Source of the DNA: Roseateles chitinivorans
Lineage (GTDB): Bacteria; Pseudomonadota; Gammaproteobacteria; Burkholderiales; Burkholderiaceae_C
Direction of reading: 5' to 3'
DNA: 64,000 nt
NCBI RefSeq assembly: GCF_002761755.1
Contig: NZ_PEOG01000012.1
Coordinates: 1 to 64,000 of the forward strand
Part shown: positions 11,052 to 21,883 of the stretch, one piece after another
Layout: the number at the start of each line of letters is the position of its first letter
Position numbering within the stretch: position 1 is the stretch's first letter
The notes under the pieces: model-generated
What the model was told of the DNA's origin: nothing
The model's database searches: none
The model's input: only the letters and a program-made list of their open reading frames with translations
Program-made: the position numbers and the translations under genes

Positions 11052-11858
11052 TCACAGCGCCTTGAACAGGTGCCCGTACATCCGGCTCACCGCCAGCCGC
11101 TCCGGCCGGTGGCGCAGCCGGAGGGTCAGCTTGCCGGTGTCGTCGCGGTGGACGCGATCGATCGCGTCCACATGCACGATGTGCCCGCGGTGCACCTGCC
11201 AGAATCGCTGCGGATCGAGTTGCGGGAGCAACTCGCGCAGCGACACGCGCACCAGGTATTCCTGATCGGCGGTCAGCACGCGGACGTACTTGTCCGCCGC
11301 CTCCAGGAACACGATCTCGTCCACCGGCACCATCACGATCGCGTCGCCGACGCCCACCTGCAGGTGGCGCAGCGGCGGCAGTCCGGCGTTCGGCGACGCT
11401 GCTGCGATCTCGCCGCCGCCCAGCAATCCCCGCAACTGTGCGATCGCCGATTCCAGCGCCGCTGGCGGCTGTTGCCGCTGCGCCAGCGCCCCCTTCAACC
11501 GTGCCACCGTCTGCGCGAGCCGCTCCCGCTGCACCGGCTTGAGCACGTAATCGACCGCCGCCCGCTCGAAGGCCTGGAGTGCGAACTGGTCGTAGGCGGT
11601 GACGAAGACCAGCAGCGGGAACGGCGTCCCGTCCGGCCAGTCGTCGGCCAGTTGCGCCGCCGCCTCCAGCCCGGTCATCCCCGGCATGCGGATGTCGAAG
11701 AAGCAGACCTCCGGCCGGTGCCGCAGCGCCAGCGTCACCGCTTCCTCGCCGTGCGCGGCCATCGCCACGACGTCCAGCTCGGGCCACAGCGCCCGCAGTT
11801 CCTGCCGCAGATGCGCGGCCAGCAGTTCTTCGTCTTCGGCGATCAGGGCAGTGGGCAT
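11052..11858 (-). CDS. LytTR-family response regulator (AlgR/LytR type)
   Basis: 268 residues. The N-terminal receiver has the acidic pocket EDEE (8-11), the phospho-acceptor Asp in FFDIRMPG (residue 55) and the conserved Lys in DYVLKPVQ. The C-terminal LytTR DNA-binding domain has IVMVPVDEIVFLEAADKYV and RFWQVHRGHIVHVDAID. It begins 8 nt after the kinase gene, so the two form a kinase-regulator operon. LytTR proteins bind paired short direct repeats. The operon ends 19 nt from the convergent end of the adhesin gene. Targets cannot be named; biofilm or cell-envelope functions are common in the family. Confidence 0.92.
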   Translation of the reverse strand: MPTALIAEDEELLAAHLRQELRALWPELDVVAMAAHGEEAVTLALRHRPEVCFFDIRMPGMTGLEAAAQLADDWPDGTPFPLLVFVTAYDQFALQAFERAAVDYVLKPVQRERLAQTVARLKGALAQRQQPPAALESAIAQLRGLLGGGEIAAASPNAGLPPLRHLQVGVGDAIVMVPVDEIVFLEAADKYVRVLTADQEYLVRVSLRELLPQLDPQRFWQVHRGHIVHVDAIDRVHRDDTGKLTLRLRHRPERLAVSRMYGHLFKAL

Positions 11859-11866
11859 GGAAAAGC

Positions 11867-12970
11867 TCAGCTCGGGTTGAAGGCGTTCATGGGAATACGG
11901 ATCCGCGCCAGCGTGCCGCCGCCCTCCCGGCGCGCGACTTCCAGGGCGGCTTCCGTCCCGCAGGCGACGGCCAGACGCTCGCGGACCTGGGTCGTGCCGA
12001 AGCCGCCGCCAGGGGCGGGTCGGGCCGCCGGGTCGAAGCCGACGCCGTCGTCCTCGACGTCCAGCAGCAGGCGTTCGTCGTCACGGCTGGCGCGCACGGT
12101 CAGCAGGCCGCCGCCGACGTGCGGCTCCAGGCCATGCCTGATCGCGTTCTCCACCAGCGGCTGCAACAGCAGCGGAGGAACGCTCACGGCTTCCAGCGCA
12201 GGCGGCAGCTCGAACGAGAAGCGCAGCCGCGAGCCCATGCGAACCTGCATCAGCGCCAGATAGTCCTGCAGCCGGGCGAACTCGTCCTTGAGCGTGTGGC
12301 GCTCGGCACGCGACGCCGACAGCGTGGCGCGCAGGAAGGCGATCAGGTGATCCAGCATCGCCTGCGCCCGTTCGGGGTCCAGGCCGATCAGCACCCGCAG
12401 GTTGGCCAGCGTGTTGAACAGCATGTGGGGCTCGAGCTGTGACTCGAGCAGGCGCAGCTGGGTCTCGGCGGCCTGGCGGCGCAGCGTCTCGGCGCGGGCT
12501 TCGGCGGCGGCAAGGCGGCTGCGGGACAGGAAGAACAGCGTCGCGCCGAAGCCGGGAATCAGCGCGATCACCATCACGCTGAGCACCCGCCGAAGCGGAC
12601 TCGACAGCAGGCTGCGCTCCTGCATGCCGGTGATCAGGTTCGCGACCTCCACGCCCAGGGTGTAGCCCAGGGCGGTGCCCAGGAACAGGCACACGACCAT
12701 CAGCGGCCAGCCCGGCCAGTCGAAGGACTCGGACGGCGCGCGGCCCATCCGGTCCAGCGTCCGCCAGCGCAGCCAGCCCACGCCATAGCGCAGCAGGTTG
12801 ATGCAGGCCGCGCAGAAGAACGAGATGGACAGGCAGTACAGGAAGGTCAGCCCCAGCGCCTGGCCGAACACCGCCACCAGGGCCAGCGTGATCAGCAGCG
12901 CGATCACCAGCACATGCAGCAGTTGGCGCAGCAGCCAGCGGGCGGGCGAGGGCAGGGCGAGGAGGGTCAT
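11867..12970 (-). CDS. Membrane sensor histidine kinase, LytS/AlgZ (His_kinase) type
   Basis: 367 residues. Four hydrophobic segments fill the first 150 residues, followed by a short coiled linker and the phospho-accepting motif LESQLEPHMLFNTLANL with His182. The atypical HATPase domain follows: LLLQPLVENAIRHGLEP (N-box) and DDGVGFD with GFGTTQVRERL (G-boxes). This is the 5TM/AlgZ-like form that pairs with LytTR regulators, which agrees with the gene 8 nt downstream. The signal sensed is unknown; there is no periplasmic sensor domain of note, so sensing is probably within the membrane. Confidence 0.92.
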   Translation of the reverse strand: MTLLALPSPARWLLRQLLHVLVIALLITLALVAVFGQALGLTFLYCLSISFFCAACINLLRYGVGWLRWRTLDRMGRAPSESFDWPGWPLMVVCLFLGTALGYTLGVEVANLITGMQERSLLSSPLRRVLSVMVIALIPGFGATLFFLSRSRLAAAEARAETLRRQAAETQLRLLESQLEPHMLFNTLANLRVLIGLDPERAQAMLDHLIAFLRATLSASRAERHTLKDEFARLQDYLALMQVRMGSRLRFSFELPPALEAVSVPPLLLQPLVENAIRHGLEPHVGGGLLTVRASRDDERLLLDVEDDGVGFDPAARPAPGGGFGTTQVRERLAVACGTEAALEVARREGGGTLARIRIPMNAFNPS

Positions 12971-13003
12971 GGGGCGCGAGGGGGCATTCGGACGTGGACG
13001 GTA

Positions 13004-13525
13004 TCAGGCCGCGACGCCGAGGTCGCCCCGACCCGGCCGGACCGCCAGGATGTTGATCGCCCGCCCGAGGAAAGCGCCGCTGAACAGTCCGAACGCGACG
13101 CTGGAGACGACCGCGTAGGTGGTGCTGGCGGCGTAGTCCGGATGCAGGGCCAGGCTCATGCCGGAAGCGAACTTCAGCGCGAAGATGCCCAGCATCAGGC
13201 CCAGCGGCACCCAGCTGCCGGGCACGAGGAAGCGGCGGACGGTGGCGTCATAGCGCACCTGACCAGGCCAGCGCAGGGCGCGCACCGTTCCCGCGCCCAG
13301 CCCGATGCCCACCAGCCAGGCCAGGCCGGGCAGGCCGTCCAGGCCGAAGCTCTTCTCCACGCCCCAGGCGCCGAACACCAGCCACAGCGCCGGCAGGATC
13401 ACCAGGCGCCGGGCGCGCATCGCGTTGTCGCGGCTCTGCTTGAGGCCGGCCATGGTGATGAGCAGCAGGATGACCCAGACGTACTTGGGCACGTGGGACA
13501 GGATCTCGATCGGGGTGGGGTGCAT
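13004..13525 (-). CDS. Small integral membrane protein (DUF6622-like)
   Basis: 173 residues starting MHPTPIEILSHVPKYVWVIL. Five or so hydrophobic segments cover most of its length, and the motif GLKQSRDNAMRARRLVILP after the first segment matches my recollection of the DUF6622 membrane family of Burkholderiales. No catalytic residues are evident. It lies upstream of the kinase gene, with 33 nt between, but has its own leader region. Function unknown. Confidence 0.7.
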   Translation of the reverse strand: MHPTPIEILSHVPKYVWVILLLITMAGLKQSRDNAMRARRLVILPALWLVFGAWGVEKSFGLDGLPGLAWLVGIGLGAGTVRALRWPGQVRYDATVRRFLVPGSWVPLGLMLGIFALKFASGMSLALHPDYAASTTYAVVSSVAFGLFSGAFLGRAINILAVRPGRGDLGVAA

Positions 13526-13695
13526 GGGGGCTCCGGGGCGGGTCGTGGTCGATGGACGCGACTGTTGCGAATCGACGCCGCCGCGCCCAGCCCTCCGCGA
13601 CGAAGCGCCCAGAATCGGCGCCAGTCGCCGCCCGATGTCGCCACCGGAAGTCCGCGGTCGCAGGAACGTCGACGGACAGCAGTGCTCGGGGACGG

Positions 13696-13740
13696 CAGGG
13701 CATGGGGTTTTGGCCCTTGCGGCCAAGGCCCCATGCCCTG
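13696..13740. repeat. Strong hairpin, 20-bp stem with 5-nt loop
   Basis: CAGGGCATGGGG at 13696-13707 pairs perfectly with CCCCATGCCCTG at 13729-13740. The inner TTTTGGCC/GGCCAAGG adds eight more pairs, two of them G-T; the loop is CTTGC. It lies 52 nt downstream of the HerA-like gene stop, in the minus direction. Without a T-run it is not a standard intrinsic terminator; it may block transcription or protect the mRNA end. Confidence 0.6.
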
Positions 13741-13791
13741 GCGGCCAACGCCCCGACTTGGGCAGGTGGGCGGTCCCTCGCTCCGAATCCC

Positions 13792-15411
<1,620 letters not shown>

Positions 15412-15514
15412 GCGGAAGTCTCCAGAGGCAAAAAGCTAAAATCGCAGTCTAACGAAGCATCAACAGCGCCGGCCCGGAGTTTTTCCGGGCCGTCGTCCAT
15501 AGGAGAACGAGGAC

Positions 15515-16240
15515 ATGGCAGGGCATTCCAAATGGGCCAACATCCAGCACCGCAAGGGCCGCCAGGACGAGAAGCGCGGCAAGGTCTGGACCCGTCTGAC
15601 CCGTGAAATCATCGTCGCCGCGCGTACCGGCGGCGGCGACATCACGATGAACCCCCGCCTGCGCCTGGCGATCGAAAAGGCCAAGGCCGCCAACATGCCG
15701 GCCGACAACATCAAGCGCAACGTCGACAAGGCCACCGGCAACCTCGACGGCGTGACCTACGAGGAAATCCGCTACGAGGGCTACGGCATCGGCGGCGCGG
15801 CCATCATCGTCGACTGCATGACCGACAACCGCGTGCGCACCGTCGCCGAGGTCCGTCACGCCTTCAGCAAGTACGGCGGCAACCTGGGCACCGAAGGTTC
15901 GGTGGCCTTCCAGTTCAAGCACTGCGGCCAGCTGGTCTTCGCGCCCGGCACCTCCGAGGACAAGGTCATGGAAGTGGCGCTGGAAGCCGGCGCCGAGGAC
16001 GTACTGACCGACGACGACGGCGCCATCGAGGTGCTGACCGCCCCGGGCGACTATGAAGCGGTGAAGAACGCGCTCGAGGCCGCGGGCCTGAAGCCCGAGG
16101 TCGCCGAGGTCACCATGCGGGCCGAGAACACCATCGACCTGGCCGGCGAGGACGCCGCGCGCATGCAGAAGCTGCTGGACGTCATCGAGGACCTGGACGA
16201 CGTCCAGGAGGTCTATCACAACGCGAGCCTGTCCGAATGA
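15515..16240 (+). CDS. yebC: YebC/PmpR/TACO1-family protein
   Basis: 241 residues, full length for the family. It begins [18 protein letters not shown], the hallmark N-terminus, and contains [14 protein letters not shown] and the central [16 protein letters not shown] block. An AGGAG-like site precedes the ATG. Members have been described as transcription regulators and, more recently, as ribosome-associated factors that ease translation of difficult motifs. Its TGA overlaps the purD ATG (ATGA), so the two genes are translationally coupled. Confidence 0.95.
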   Translation: MAGHSKWANIQHRKGRQDEKRGKVWTRLTREIIVAARTGGGDITMNPRLRLAIEKAKAANMPADNIKRNVDKATGNLDGVTYEEIRYEGYGIGGAAIIVDCMTDNRVRTVAEVRHAFSKYGGNLGTEGSVAFQFKHCGQLVFAPGTSEDKVMEVALEAGAEDVLTDDDGAIEVLTAPGDYEAVKNALEAAGLKPEVAEVTMRAENTIDLAGEDAARMQKLLDVIEDLDDVQEVYHNASLSE

Positions 16241-17520
16241 AGGTCCTGGTCCTTGGCAATGGTGGCCGCGAGCACGCGCTGGCCTGGCGGCTGGCGCAGG
16301 GCGAGCGCGTCACGCAGGTGTTCGTGGCCCCCGGCAACGGCGGCACCGCGCGCGACCCGCTCCTGAAGAACGTCCCGATCACCGACGTGAAGGCGCTGGC
16401 CGATTTCGCCGTCGAGCAGAAGATCGCGCTGACGGTGGTCGGCCCCGAGGCCTTCCTCGCCGCCGGCGTCGTCGACGAGTTCCGCGCTCGCGGCCTGCGC
16501 ATCTTCGGCCCGACCAAGGCCGCCGCGCAGCTGGAGAGCTCCAAGGCCTTCGCCAAGGAGTTCATGAAGCGCCACGGCATTCCCACCGCCGCCTACGAGA
16601 CCTTCAGCGACGCGACCCAGGCGCATGCCTATGTCGACGCGCAAGGCGCGCCCATCGTGATCAAGGCCGACGGCCTGGCGGCGGGCAAGGGCGTTGTCGT
16701 CGCGATGACGCTGGCCGAGGCGCATGAGGCGATCGACTGGATCCTGGCCGACAACAAGCTGGGCGTGGTCCACAACGAAGGCGGCGCGCGCGTCGTCATC
16801 GAGCAGTTCCTCGAAGGCGAGGAAGCCAGTTTCATCGTGCTGTGCGACGGTCGCAATGTCCTGCCGCTGGCCACCAGCCAGGACCACAAGCGCCTGCTCG
16901 ACGCCGACCAGGGCCCCAATACCGGTGGCATGGGCGCGTACTCGCCGGCGCCGGTCGTCACGCCCAACGTCCACGCCAAGGTGATGCACGAGATCGTCAT
17001 GCCGACGATCCAGGGCATGGCCCGCGACGGCACCCCGTTCACCGGCTTCCTATACGCCGGGCTGATGATCGACGCGCACGGCCAGCCGCGCACCGTCGAG
17101 TTCAACACCCGCATGGGCGACCCCGAGACGCAGCCGATCATGATGCGGCTGAAGAGCGACCTGTTCGAGGTCCTGATGCACGCGACCGACGGCACGCTGG
17201 ACCAGGTCGAGCTGCAGTGGGATCGTCGCGCGGCGCTGGGCGTCGTGATGGCCGCCAGCGGCTATCCGCTGTCGCCGCGCAAGGGCGACGCGATCACCGG
17301 CCTGCCGGAGGACGGCGAGGACGCGATGGTCTTCCATGCCGGCACGACGCTGCGCGAGGACGGCCAGCTCGTCACCAGCGGCGGCCGCGTGCTGTGCGTG
17401 ACCGCGCTGGGCGAGGCGGTGCGCCATGCCCAGCAGCTGGCCTACCAGACCGCGCAGTCCATCCAGTTCGACGGCAAGCAGTACCGCCAGGACATCGGCT
17501 ATCGCGCCATCAAGCGCTGA
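16237..17520 (+). CDS. purD: Phosphoribosylamine-glycine ligase
   Basis: 427 residues, the usual length. It catalyses ATP-dependent joining of glycine to 5-phosphoribosylamine in de novo purine synthesis. The N-terminal domain begins [18 protein letters not shown]; the ATP-grasp domain has [14 protein letters not shown], and the substrate loop has [14 protein letters not shown] and [13 protein letters not shown]. The start overlaps the yebC stop by 4 nt. Other pur genes are not in this window. Confidence 0.97.
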   Translation: MKVLVLGNGGREHALAWRLAQGERVTQVFVAPGNGGTARDPLLKNVPITDVKALADFAVEQKIALTVVGPEAFLAAGVVDEFRARGLRIFGPTKAAAQLESSKAFAKEFMKRHGIPTAAYETFSDATQAHAYVDAQGAPIVIKADGLAAGKGVVVAMTLAEAHEAIDWILADNKLGVVHNEGGARVVIEQFLEGEEASFIVLCDGRNVLPLATSQDHKRLLDADQGPNTGGMGAYSPAPVVTPNVHAKVMHEIVMPTIQGMARDGTPFTGFLYAGLMIDAHGQPRTVEFNTRMGDPETQPIMMRLKSDLFEVLMHATDGTLDQVELQWDRRAALGVVMAASGYPLSPRKGDAITGLPEDGEDAMVFHAGTTLREDGQLVTSGGRVLCVTALGEAVRHAQQLAYQTAQSIQFDGKQYRQDIGYRAIKR

Positions 17521-17554
17521 GGCCTGTCGACTTCCATCCCCCGCCGCTGCCATC

Positions 17555-18268
17555 TTGAGCCTCGACTTGCCGCAGACCCTCGACGTCCGCCCCGCGGACG
17601 GCGAGGCGCGCGTCCTTCCGCGCCGCTGGACCGGTCCGCTGACGCCGATGCCGGCCGGCAGCGCACTGGCGCGGGCGATCCTGCGGTTCTTCGGCTGGCG
17701 CATCGTCTGCCACGGCCTGCCGGCGCGGCAGGGGGTGGTGATGGTGTACCCGCACACCTCCAACTGGGACTTCCCGGTCGGCGTGCTGACGAAGTGGAGC
17801 CTGGGCTTCCAGCTCAGGTTCTGGGCCAAGGACAGCCTGTTCAAGCTGCCGCTCGTCGGACACTGGATGCGCGCGATCGGCGGCGTGGCGGTGAACCGGC
17901 GCTCGGCCAACGGACTGGTCGGCGACACCGTGCGGCAGATGCTCGATGCCAAGTCGCGCGGGGAGTCGTTCTGGCTGATCGTCGCGCCAGAGGGGACGCG
18001 AAGCTACGTCGACCACTGGAAGTCGGGCGCTTATCACGTGGCCGTGCAGGCCGGCGTGCCGGTGGGCCTGGCGTCGTTCGATTTCGCGACGAAGCAGGTG
18101 GTCTTCACCGACTTCGTCGAGCTCAGCGGCGACCCCGACTCGGACCTGGCGCTGTTCGCGCAGGTGCTGCGGGGACGCCAAGGCAAGCGGCCCGAGCAGG
18201 CCGGCCTGATCCGGTTCAAGCCCAATGAGCGCGCGCCGCAGGCGCGCCAGGACGGAGATTCCCGATGA
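17555..18268 (+). CDS. Lysophospholipid acyltransferase family protein (PlsC-like)
   Basis: Acyltransferase with the H-x4-D motif in [12 protein letters not shown], the FWAKDSLF block, the GGVAVNRRS block and the EGTR motif in APEGTRSYV; these are the four PlsC-family motifs. The frame is open well into purD, so the start is inferred: TTG at 17555 gives 237 aa, while ATG at 17648 ([12 protein letters not shown]) gives 206 aa and is also plausible; neither has a good ribosome site. Its end overlaps hemF by 4 nt, so it belongs to the purD-hemF-nadD transcription unit. Acyl acceptor unknown. Confidence 0.82.
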   Translation: MSLDLPQTLDVRPADGEARVLPRRWTGPLTPMPAGSALARAILRFFGWRIVCHGLPARQGVVMVYPHTSNWDFPVGVLTKWSLGFQLRFWAKDSLFKLPLVGHWMRAIGGVAVNRRSANGLVGDTVRQMLDAKSRGESFWLIVAPEGTRSYVDHWKSGAYHVAVQAGVPVGLASFDFATKQVVFTDFVELSGDPDSDLALFAQVLRGRQGKRPEQAGLIRFKPNERAPQARQDGDSR

Positions 18269-19200
18269 ACACGCAGTTGGTGCGCGACTACCTGCTCGGC
18301 CTGCAGCAGCGGATCGTGACGACCCTGGAGCGGCTGGACGGCCAGGCCTTCATCACCGACGCCTGGCAGCGCGAGCCCGGCGGCCGCCTCGAGGGCGACG
18401 GCCTGGTCCGCCTGATCGAGAACGGCGCGGTGTTCGAGCGCGGCGGCGTCAACTTCTCGCATGTGCGCGGCCGGGTGCTGCCCCCTTCGGCGACGGCGCA
18501 CCGGCCCGAGCTTGCCGGGTCGCCGTTCGAGGCGATGGGCGTGTCGCTGGTGCTGCACCCGCACAACCCGTTCGTGCCGACGGTCCACATGAACGTGCGC
18601 ATGTTCGCCGCGCTGCCGGCGGATCGCGATCCGGTCGTCTGGTTCGGCGGCGGCATGGACCTGACGCCGTACTACGGCTTCGAGCGCGACGCGCAGCATT
18701 TCCATCGCACCTGCCGCGCCGCGCTGGAGCCGCATGGCCAGGACCTCTATCCGCGCTTCAAGCAGTGGTGCGACGAGTACTTCCACCTGAAGCACCGCAA
18801 CGAACCGCGCGGCGTCGGCGGCATCTTCTTCGACGACTTCGCCGAGGGCGGCGTCGACAAGGCCTTCGGACTGGTGCAGTCGGTGGGCGACGCCTTCCTG
18901 CCGGCCTACGAGCCCATCGTCGAGCGCCGCCATGGCCTGGCCTACGGCGAGCGCGAGCGCGATTTCCAGGCCTACCGCCGCGGGCGCTATGTCGAGTTCA
19001 ACCTGGTCTTCGACCGCGGCACCCTGTTCGGGCTGCAATCGGGCGGACGCACCGAGTCGATCCTGATGTCGATGCCGCCGGTGGCGCGCTGGCGCTACGA
19101 CTGGCAGCCCGAGGACGGCTCGCCCGAGGCCCGGCTCTACACCGACTTCCTCCGCCCCCGCGACTGGGCGGACGAGGTGCCGACACACCTCTGGTTCTGA
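18265..19200 (+). CDS. hemF: Oxygen-dependent coproporphyrinogen III oxidase
   Basis: 311 residues. It converts coproporphyrinogen III to protoporphyrinogen IX with O2 in haem synthesis. Conserved blocks are all visible: [26 protein letters not shown] (start of it given as GGVNFSHV), [15 protein letters not shown] with the proton-donating His, [27 protein letters not shown] and [13 protein letters not shown] near the C-terminus. The ATG overlaps the stop of the acyltransferase. An aerobic enzyme here fits an organism that respires oxygen. Confidence 0.97.
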   Translation: MNTQLVRDYLLGLQQRIVTTLERLDGQAFITDAWQREPGGRLEGDGLVRLIENGAVFERGGVNFSHVRGRVLPPSATAHRPELAGSPFEAMGVSLVLHPHNPFVPTVHMNVRMFAALPADRDPVVWFGGGMDLTPYYGFERDAQHFHRTCRAALEPHGQDLYPRFKQWCDEYFHLKHRNEPRGVGGIFFDDFAEGGVDKAFGLVQSVGDAFLPAYEPIVERRHGLAYGERERDFQAYRRGRYVEFNLVFDRGTLFGLQSGGRTESILMSMPPVARWRYDWQPEDGSPEARLYTDFLRPRDWADEVPTHLWF

Positions 19201-19210
19201 AGGGTCCCGA

Positions 19211-19837
19211 GTGAGCAGCAGCCATTCGAACCGCGCGCGACAGGTCGGATGGTTCGGCGGGTCGTTCGATCCGGTGCACCGCGCCCACCTGGCGCTGGCG
19301 CATGCGGCGCTCGACCAGCTCGCGCTGGACGAGGTCCGCTGGATCGTCGCCGGGCAGCCGTGGCAGAAGTCGGGCCGCCGGATGGCCGACGCGGCGCACC
19401 GGGCCGAGATGGTCCGGCTGACGATCATGGGCGAGGGCGGCGATCCCCGTTTCGTCGTCGACGATCGCGAGATCCGGCGCGCCGGGCCGAGCTACACGCT
19501 CGACTCGGTCCGCGAGTATCAGCAGGAACGGCCGGGCGACGCGCTCTGGCTGATCCTGGGACAGGACCAGTTGGCCGGCTTCCCGAGCTGGAACGGCTGG
19601 GAGGAACTGGTCGAGCGCATGGGGCTGGCGGTCGCCGCCCGCGCGCAGGACGAGGTGAGGGCGCCGGCGGCGCTGCTGGAGCGGCCGCATCGGCTGGTCC
19701 GGCTGGTGATGCCGGCGCTGCAATGGTCATCCACCGAGGCCCGCCGACTGGCGGCCGAGGGCGCTGACGTGAGGCCCGTGGTGGGCGACGAGGTGGCGGG
19801 TTATATTGCCCGCCACCGTCTCTACAGTGAGAACTGA
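19211..19837 (+). CDS. nadD: Nicotinate-nucleotide adenylyltransferase
   Basis: 208 residues from a GTG start. It makes deamido-NAD from nicotinate mononucleotide and ATP. The nucleotidyltransferase motif WFGGSFDPVHRAHLALA (with the HxGH-like HRAH) and the C-terminal VMPALQWSSTEARR (the ISSTxxR motif) are present. The gene runs directly into rsfS with no gap, the order nadD-rsfS-rlmH being common in Betaproteobacteria. Confidence 0.95.
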   Translation: MSSSHSNRARQVGWFGGSFDPVHRAHLALAHAALDQLALDEVRWIVAGQPWQKSGRRMADAAHRAEMVRLTIMGEGGDPRFVVDDREIRRAGPSYTLDSVREYQQERPGDALWLILGQDQLAGFPSWNGWEELVERMGLAVAARAQDEVRAPAALLERPHRLVRLVMPALQWSSTEARRLAAEGADVRPVVGDEVAGYIARHRLYSEN

Positions 19838-20689
19838 ATGGACATCAAGAAACTGGAACGTGCCATCGTCGATGGTCTGGAGGATGTGAAGGCGCAGGAC
19901 ATCCTGGTCTTCGACACCGAGCGCCTGTCGCCCCTGTTCGAACGCGTGATCATCGCGTCGGGCACGAGCAACCGGCAGACCAAGGCGCTGGCTTCCAGCG
20001 TGCGGGAGACGGTCAAGAAGCGCGGCATGCAAGTGATGCGCACCGAGGGCGAGGACAACGGCGAGTGGATCATCGTGGACTGCGGCGCCGCCGTCGTGCA
20101 CCTGATGCAGCCGGCGATCCGCCAGTACTACCACCTCGAGGAGATCTGGGGTGGCAAGCCGGTCAAGCTGAAGCTGGGCAACAGCGGCACGAAGCTGGTG
20201 AAGGCGTCCGAGCCGATGGACGACGAGGACGAGCCCAAGGCGAAGAAGGCCACCAAGGCGGCGAAGAAGCCGGCCAAGGCCAAGTCCGCCGATGGCGAGG
20301 CCGTCGCGACGGCGTCGAAGAAGGCGCCCACGCGCGCGACGGGCACCAAGTCCGCCGCCGCCAAGACCAAGACCGCGAAGCCGGCCTCGACCAAGGCGCC
20401 GGCTGCGAAGACCGCCGCCAAGCCCGCTGCCAAGACCGCCGCCAAGGCGCCGGCGAAGAAGGTGGGCACTGGCGCGGTCGCCAAGACCACGCGCAAGCCC
20501 GCGGCGAAGAAGGAAGTCGTCGAGACGGTGAAGGTCGGCAGCAAGAAGCCGGCGGTGAAGAAGCTGTCGCCGAAGGTGACTGCCGCTGCCAAGCCGGCTG
20601 CCAGACCCGCGGCCAAGAAGGCTGCCGCCAAGCCCGCGGCCAAGAAGACGACGGTGAAGACCGGCACGAAGTCCAAGGCCAAGGCCTGA
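19838..20689 (+). CDS. rsfS: Ribosomal silencing factor RsfS with histone-H1-like Lys/Ala tail
   Basis: 283 residues, more than twice the usual length of about 105-130. Residues 1-120 are a normal Rsf[45 protein letters not shown] and YYHLEEIW. RsfS binds ribosomal protein uL14 and blocks subunit joining in starvation. From about residue 130 the sequence becomes an almost pure Lys/Ala/Pro/Thr tail with [12 protein letters not shown] units, as in eukaryotic H1 or bacterial HctB/AlgP proteins. The tail probably binds nucleic acid, perhaps rRNA. The gene follows nadD without a gap and is 4 nt from rlmH. Confidence 0.93.
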   Translation: MDIKKLERAIVDGLEDVKAQDILVFDTERLSPLFERVIIASGTSNRQTKALASSVRETVKKRGMQVMRTEGEDNGEWIIVDCGAAVVHLMQPAIRQYYHLEEIWGGKPVKLKLGNSGTKLVKASEPMDDEDEPKAKKATKAAKKPAKAKSADGEAVATASKKAPTRATGTKSAAAKTKTAKPASTKAPAAKTAAKPAAKTAAKAPAKKVGTGAVAKTTRKPAAKKEVVETVKVGSKKPAVKKLSPKVTAAAKPAARPAAKKAAAKPAAKKTTVKTGTKSKAKA

Positions 20690-20693
20690 CCCC

Positions 20694-21164
20694 GTGCGGC
20701 TGGTGTTGTGCGCGGTCGGCCAGAAGATGCCGGCCTGGGCCGATGAGGCCTATGAGGATTTCGCCAAGCGCTTCCCGCCCGAAATGCGGCTGGAACTGAA
20801 GGCGGTGAAGGCGGAGCCGCGCACCACCGGCAAGTCGACCGAGCAGTTGATGGCCGCGGAGGCGCAGCGGCTGGACGCGGCCTGCCCGAAGGGGGCCCGG
20901 CGGGTCGTGCTCGACGAACGCGGCGAACGCGTCAGCTCGAAGCAGCTGGCCCAGCGGCTCGAGGCCTGGCGCGGCGACGGCCGCGATGTCGCGATCTTCA
21001 TCGGCGGCCCCGACGGGCTGGACGAGAGCATCAAGTCGCGGGCCGACGAGAAGCTGCGCCTGTCCGACCTGACCCTGCCGCATGCGTTCGTCCGCGTCCT
21101 GCTGGCCGAAGGCCTCTACCGGGCCTGGTCGGTCATGGAAGGCCACCCCTACCACCGCGAATGA
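20694..21164 (+). CDS. rlmH: 23S rRNA pseudouridine-1915 N3-methyltransferase
   Basis: 156 residues from a GTG start. It methylates pseudouridine 1915 of 23S rRNA in the assembled 70S ribosome. The SPOUT fold is marked by [16 protein letters not shown], the knot motif [13 protein letters not shown] and the C-terminal [20 protein letters not shown], with the conserved HPYHRE end. It lies 4 nt after rsfS and is followed 1 nt later by maf. Confidence 0.96.
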   Translation: MRLVLCAVGQKMPAWADEAYEDFAKRFPPEMRLELKAVKAEPRTTGKSTEQLMAAEAQRLDAACPKGARRVVLDERGERVSSKQLAQRLEAWRGDGRDVAIFIGGPDGLDESIKSRADEKLRLSDLTLPHAFVRVLLAEGLYRAWSVMEGHPYHRE

Positions 21165-21165
21165 C

Positions 21166-21780
21166 ATGACCGTGGCCGCCGATTTCCTCTACCTCGCTTC
21201 CCAGAGCCCGCGCCGCCGCCAGCTGCTCGAGCAGATCGGCGTGCGCCACGAACTGCTGCTGCCTGGCCCCGACGAGGATGCGGAGGCGCTGGAAGCGCTG
21301 GTCGCCGGCGAATCGCCGGACGACTACGTGACCCGCGTCACCGCCGCGAAGCTGCAGGCGGCGCTGCACCGTCGCGCGGCGCGCGGACTGGCGCCCGCGC
21401 CGGTGCTGTGCTCCGACACCACGGTCGCGCTGGGGGCGCTCATCCTGGGCAAGCCAGATGACGCGGACCATGCGGCGACGATGCTCGCCAGCCTCTCCGG
21501 CCGGACGCACCGCGTGCTGACGGCGGTCGCGCTGGGGCTGCCGGACGGCCGCGTGCTGAGCGACGTCAACGTGTCGCAGGTGCGTTTCGCGGAGATCGGC
21601 CAGGCCCGGCTGCGGGCCTATGTGGCCTCCGGCGAGCCGATGGGCAAGGCCGGCGCCTATGCGATACAAAGTCAGGCCGCGGCCTGGATCGAACACATCG
21701 CCGGCAGTTATTCGGGCATCATGGGCCTGCCGTTGTTCGAAACGGCCCGGTTGTTGCGGGAGGGCGGCTTCGACGTCTGA
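21166..21780 (+). CDS. maf: Maf-family nucleotide pyrophosphatase
   Basis: 204 residues starting MTVAADFLYLASQSPRRRQLL. The SxSPRRxxLL motif, the catalytic block VLCSDTTVALG, SLSGRTHRVLTAVAL and the GKAGAYAIQ motif define the Maf family, which hydrolyses modified nucleoside triphosphates such as dTTP/UTP. Start chosen 1 nt after the rlmH stop rather than the longer frame reaching back into rlmH. Confidence 0.93.
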   Translation: MTVAADFLYLASQSPRRRQLLEQIGVRHELLLPGPDEDAEALEALVAGESPDDYVTRVTAAKLQAALHRRAARGLAPAPVLCSDTTVALGALILGKPDDADHAATMLASLSGRTHRVLTAVALGLPDGRVLSDVNVSQVRFAEIGQARLRAYVASGEPMGKAGAYAIQSQAAAWIEHIAGSYSGIMGLPLFETARLLREGGFDV

Positions 21781-21883
21781 AGCCGACGCGAGGACCGGAC
21801 ATCTCCCCGAGCAGGCGATCCGGAAGGCGACTCGAGCGTTGCCGCCAGCCCCGAGGCTGACGAGAGCGCTGGAGCACAAGAAC

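Noticed and set aside
20128..20682. A 184-aa minus-strand hydrophobic protein opposite rsfS
   Set aside because: It is the complement of the Lys/Ala codons of the RsfS tail.
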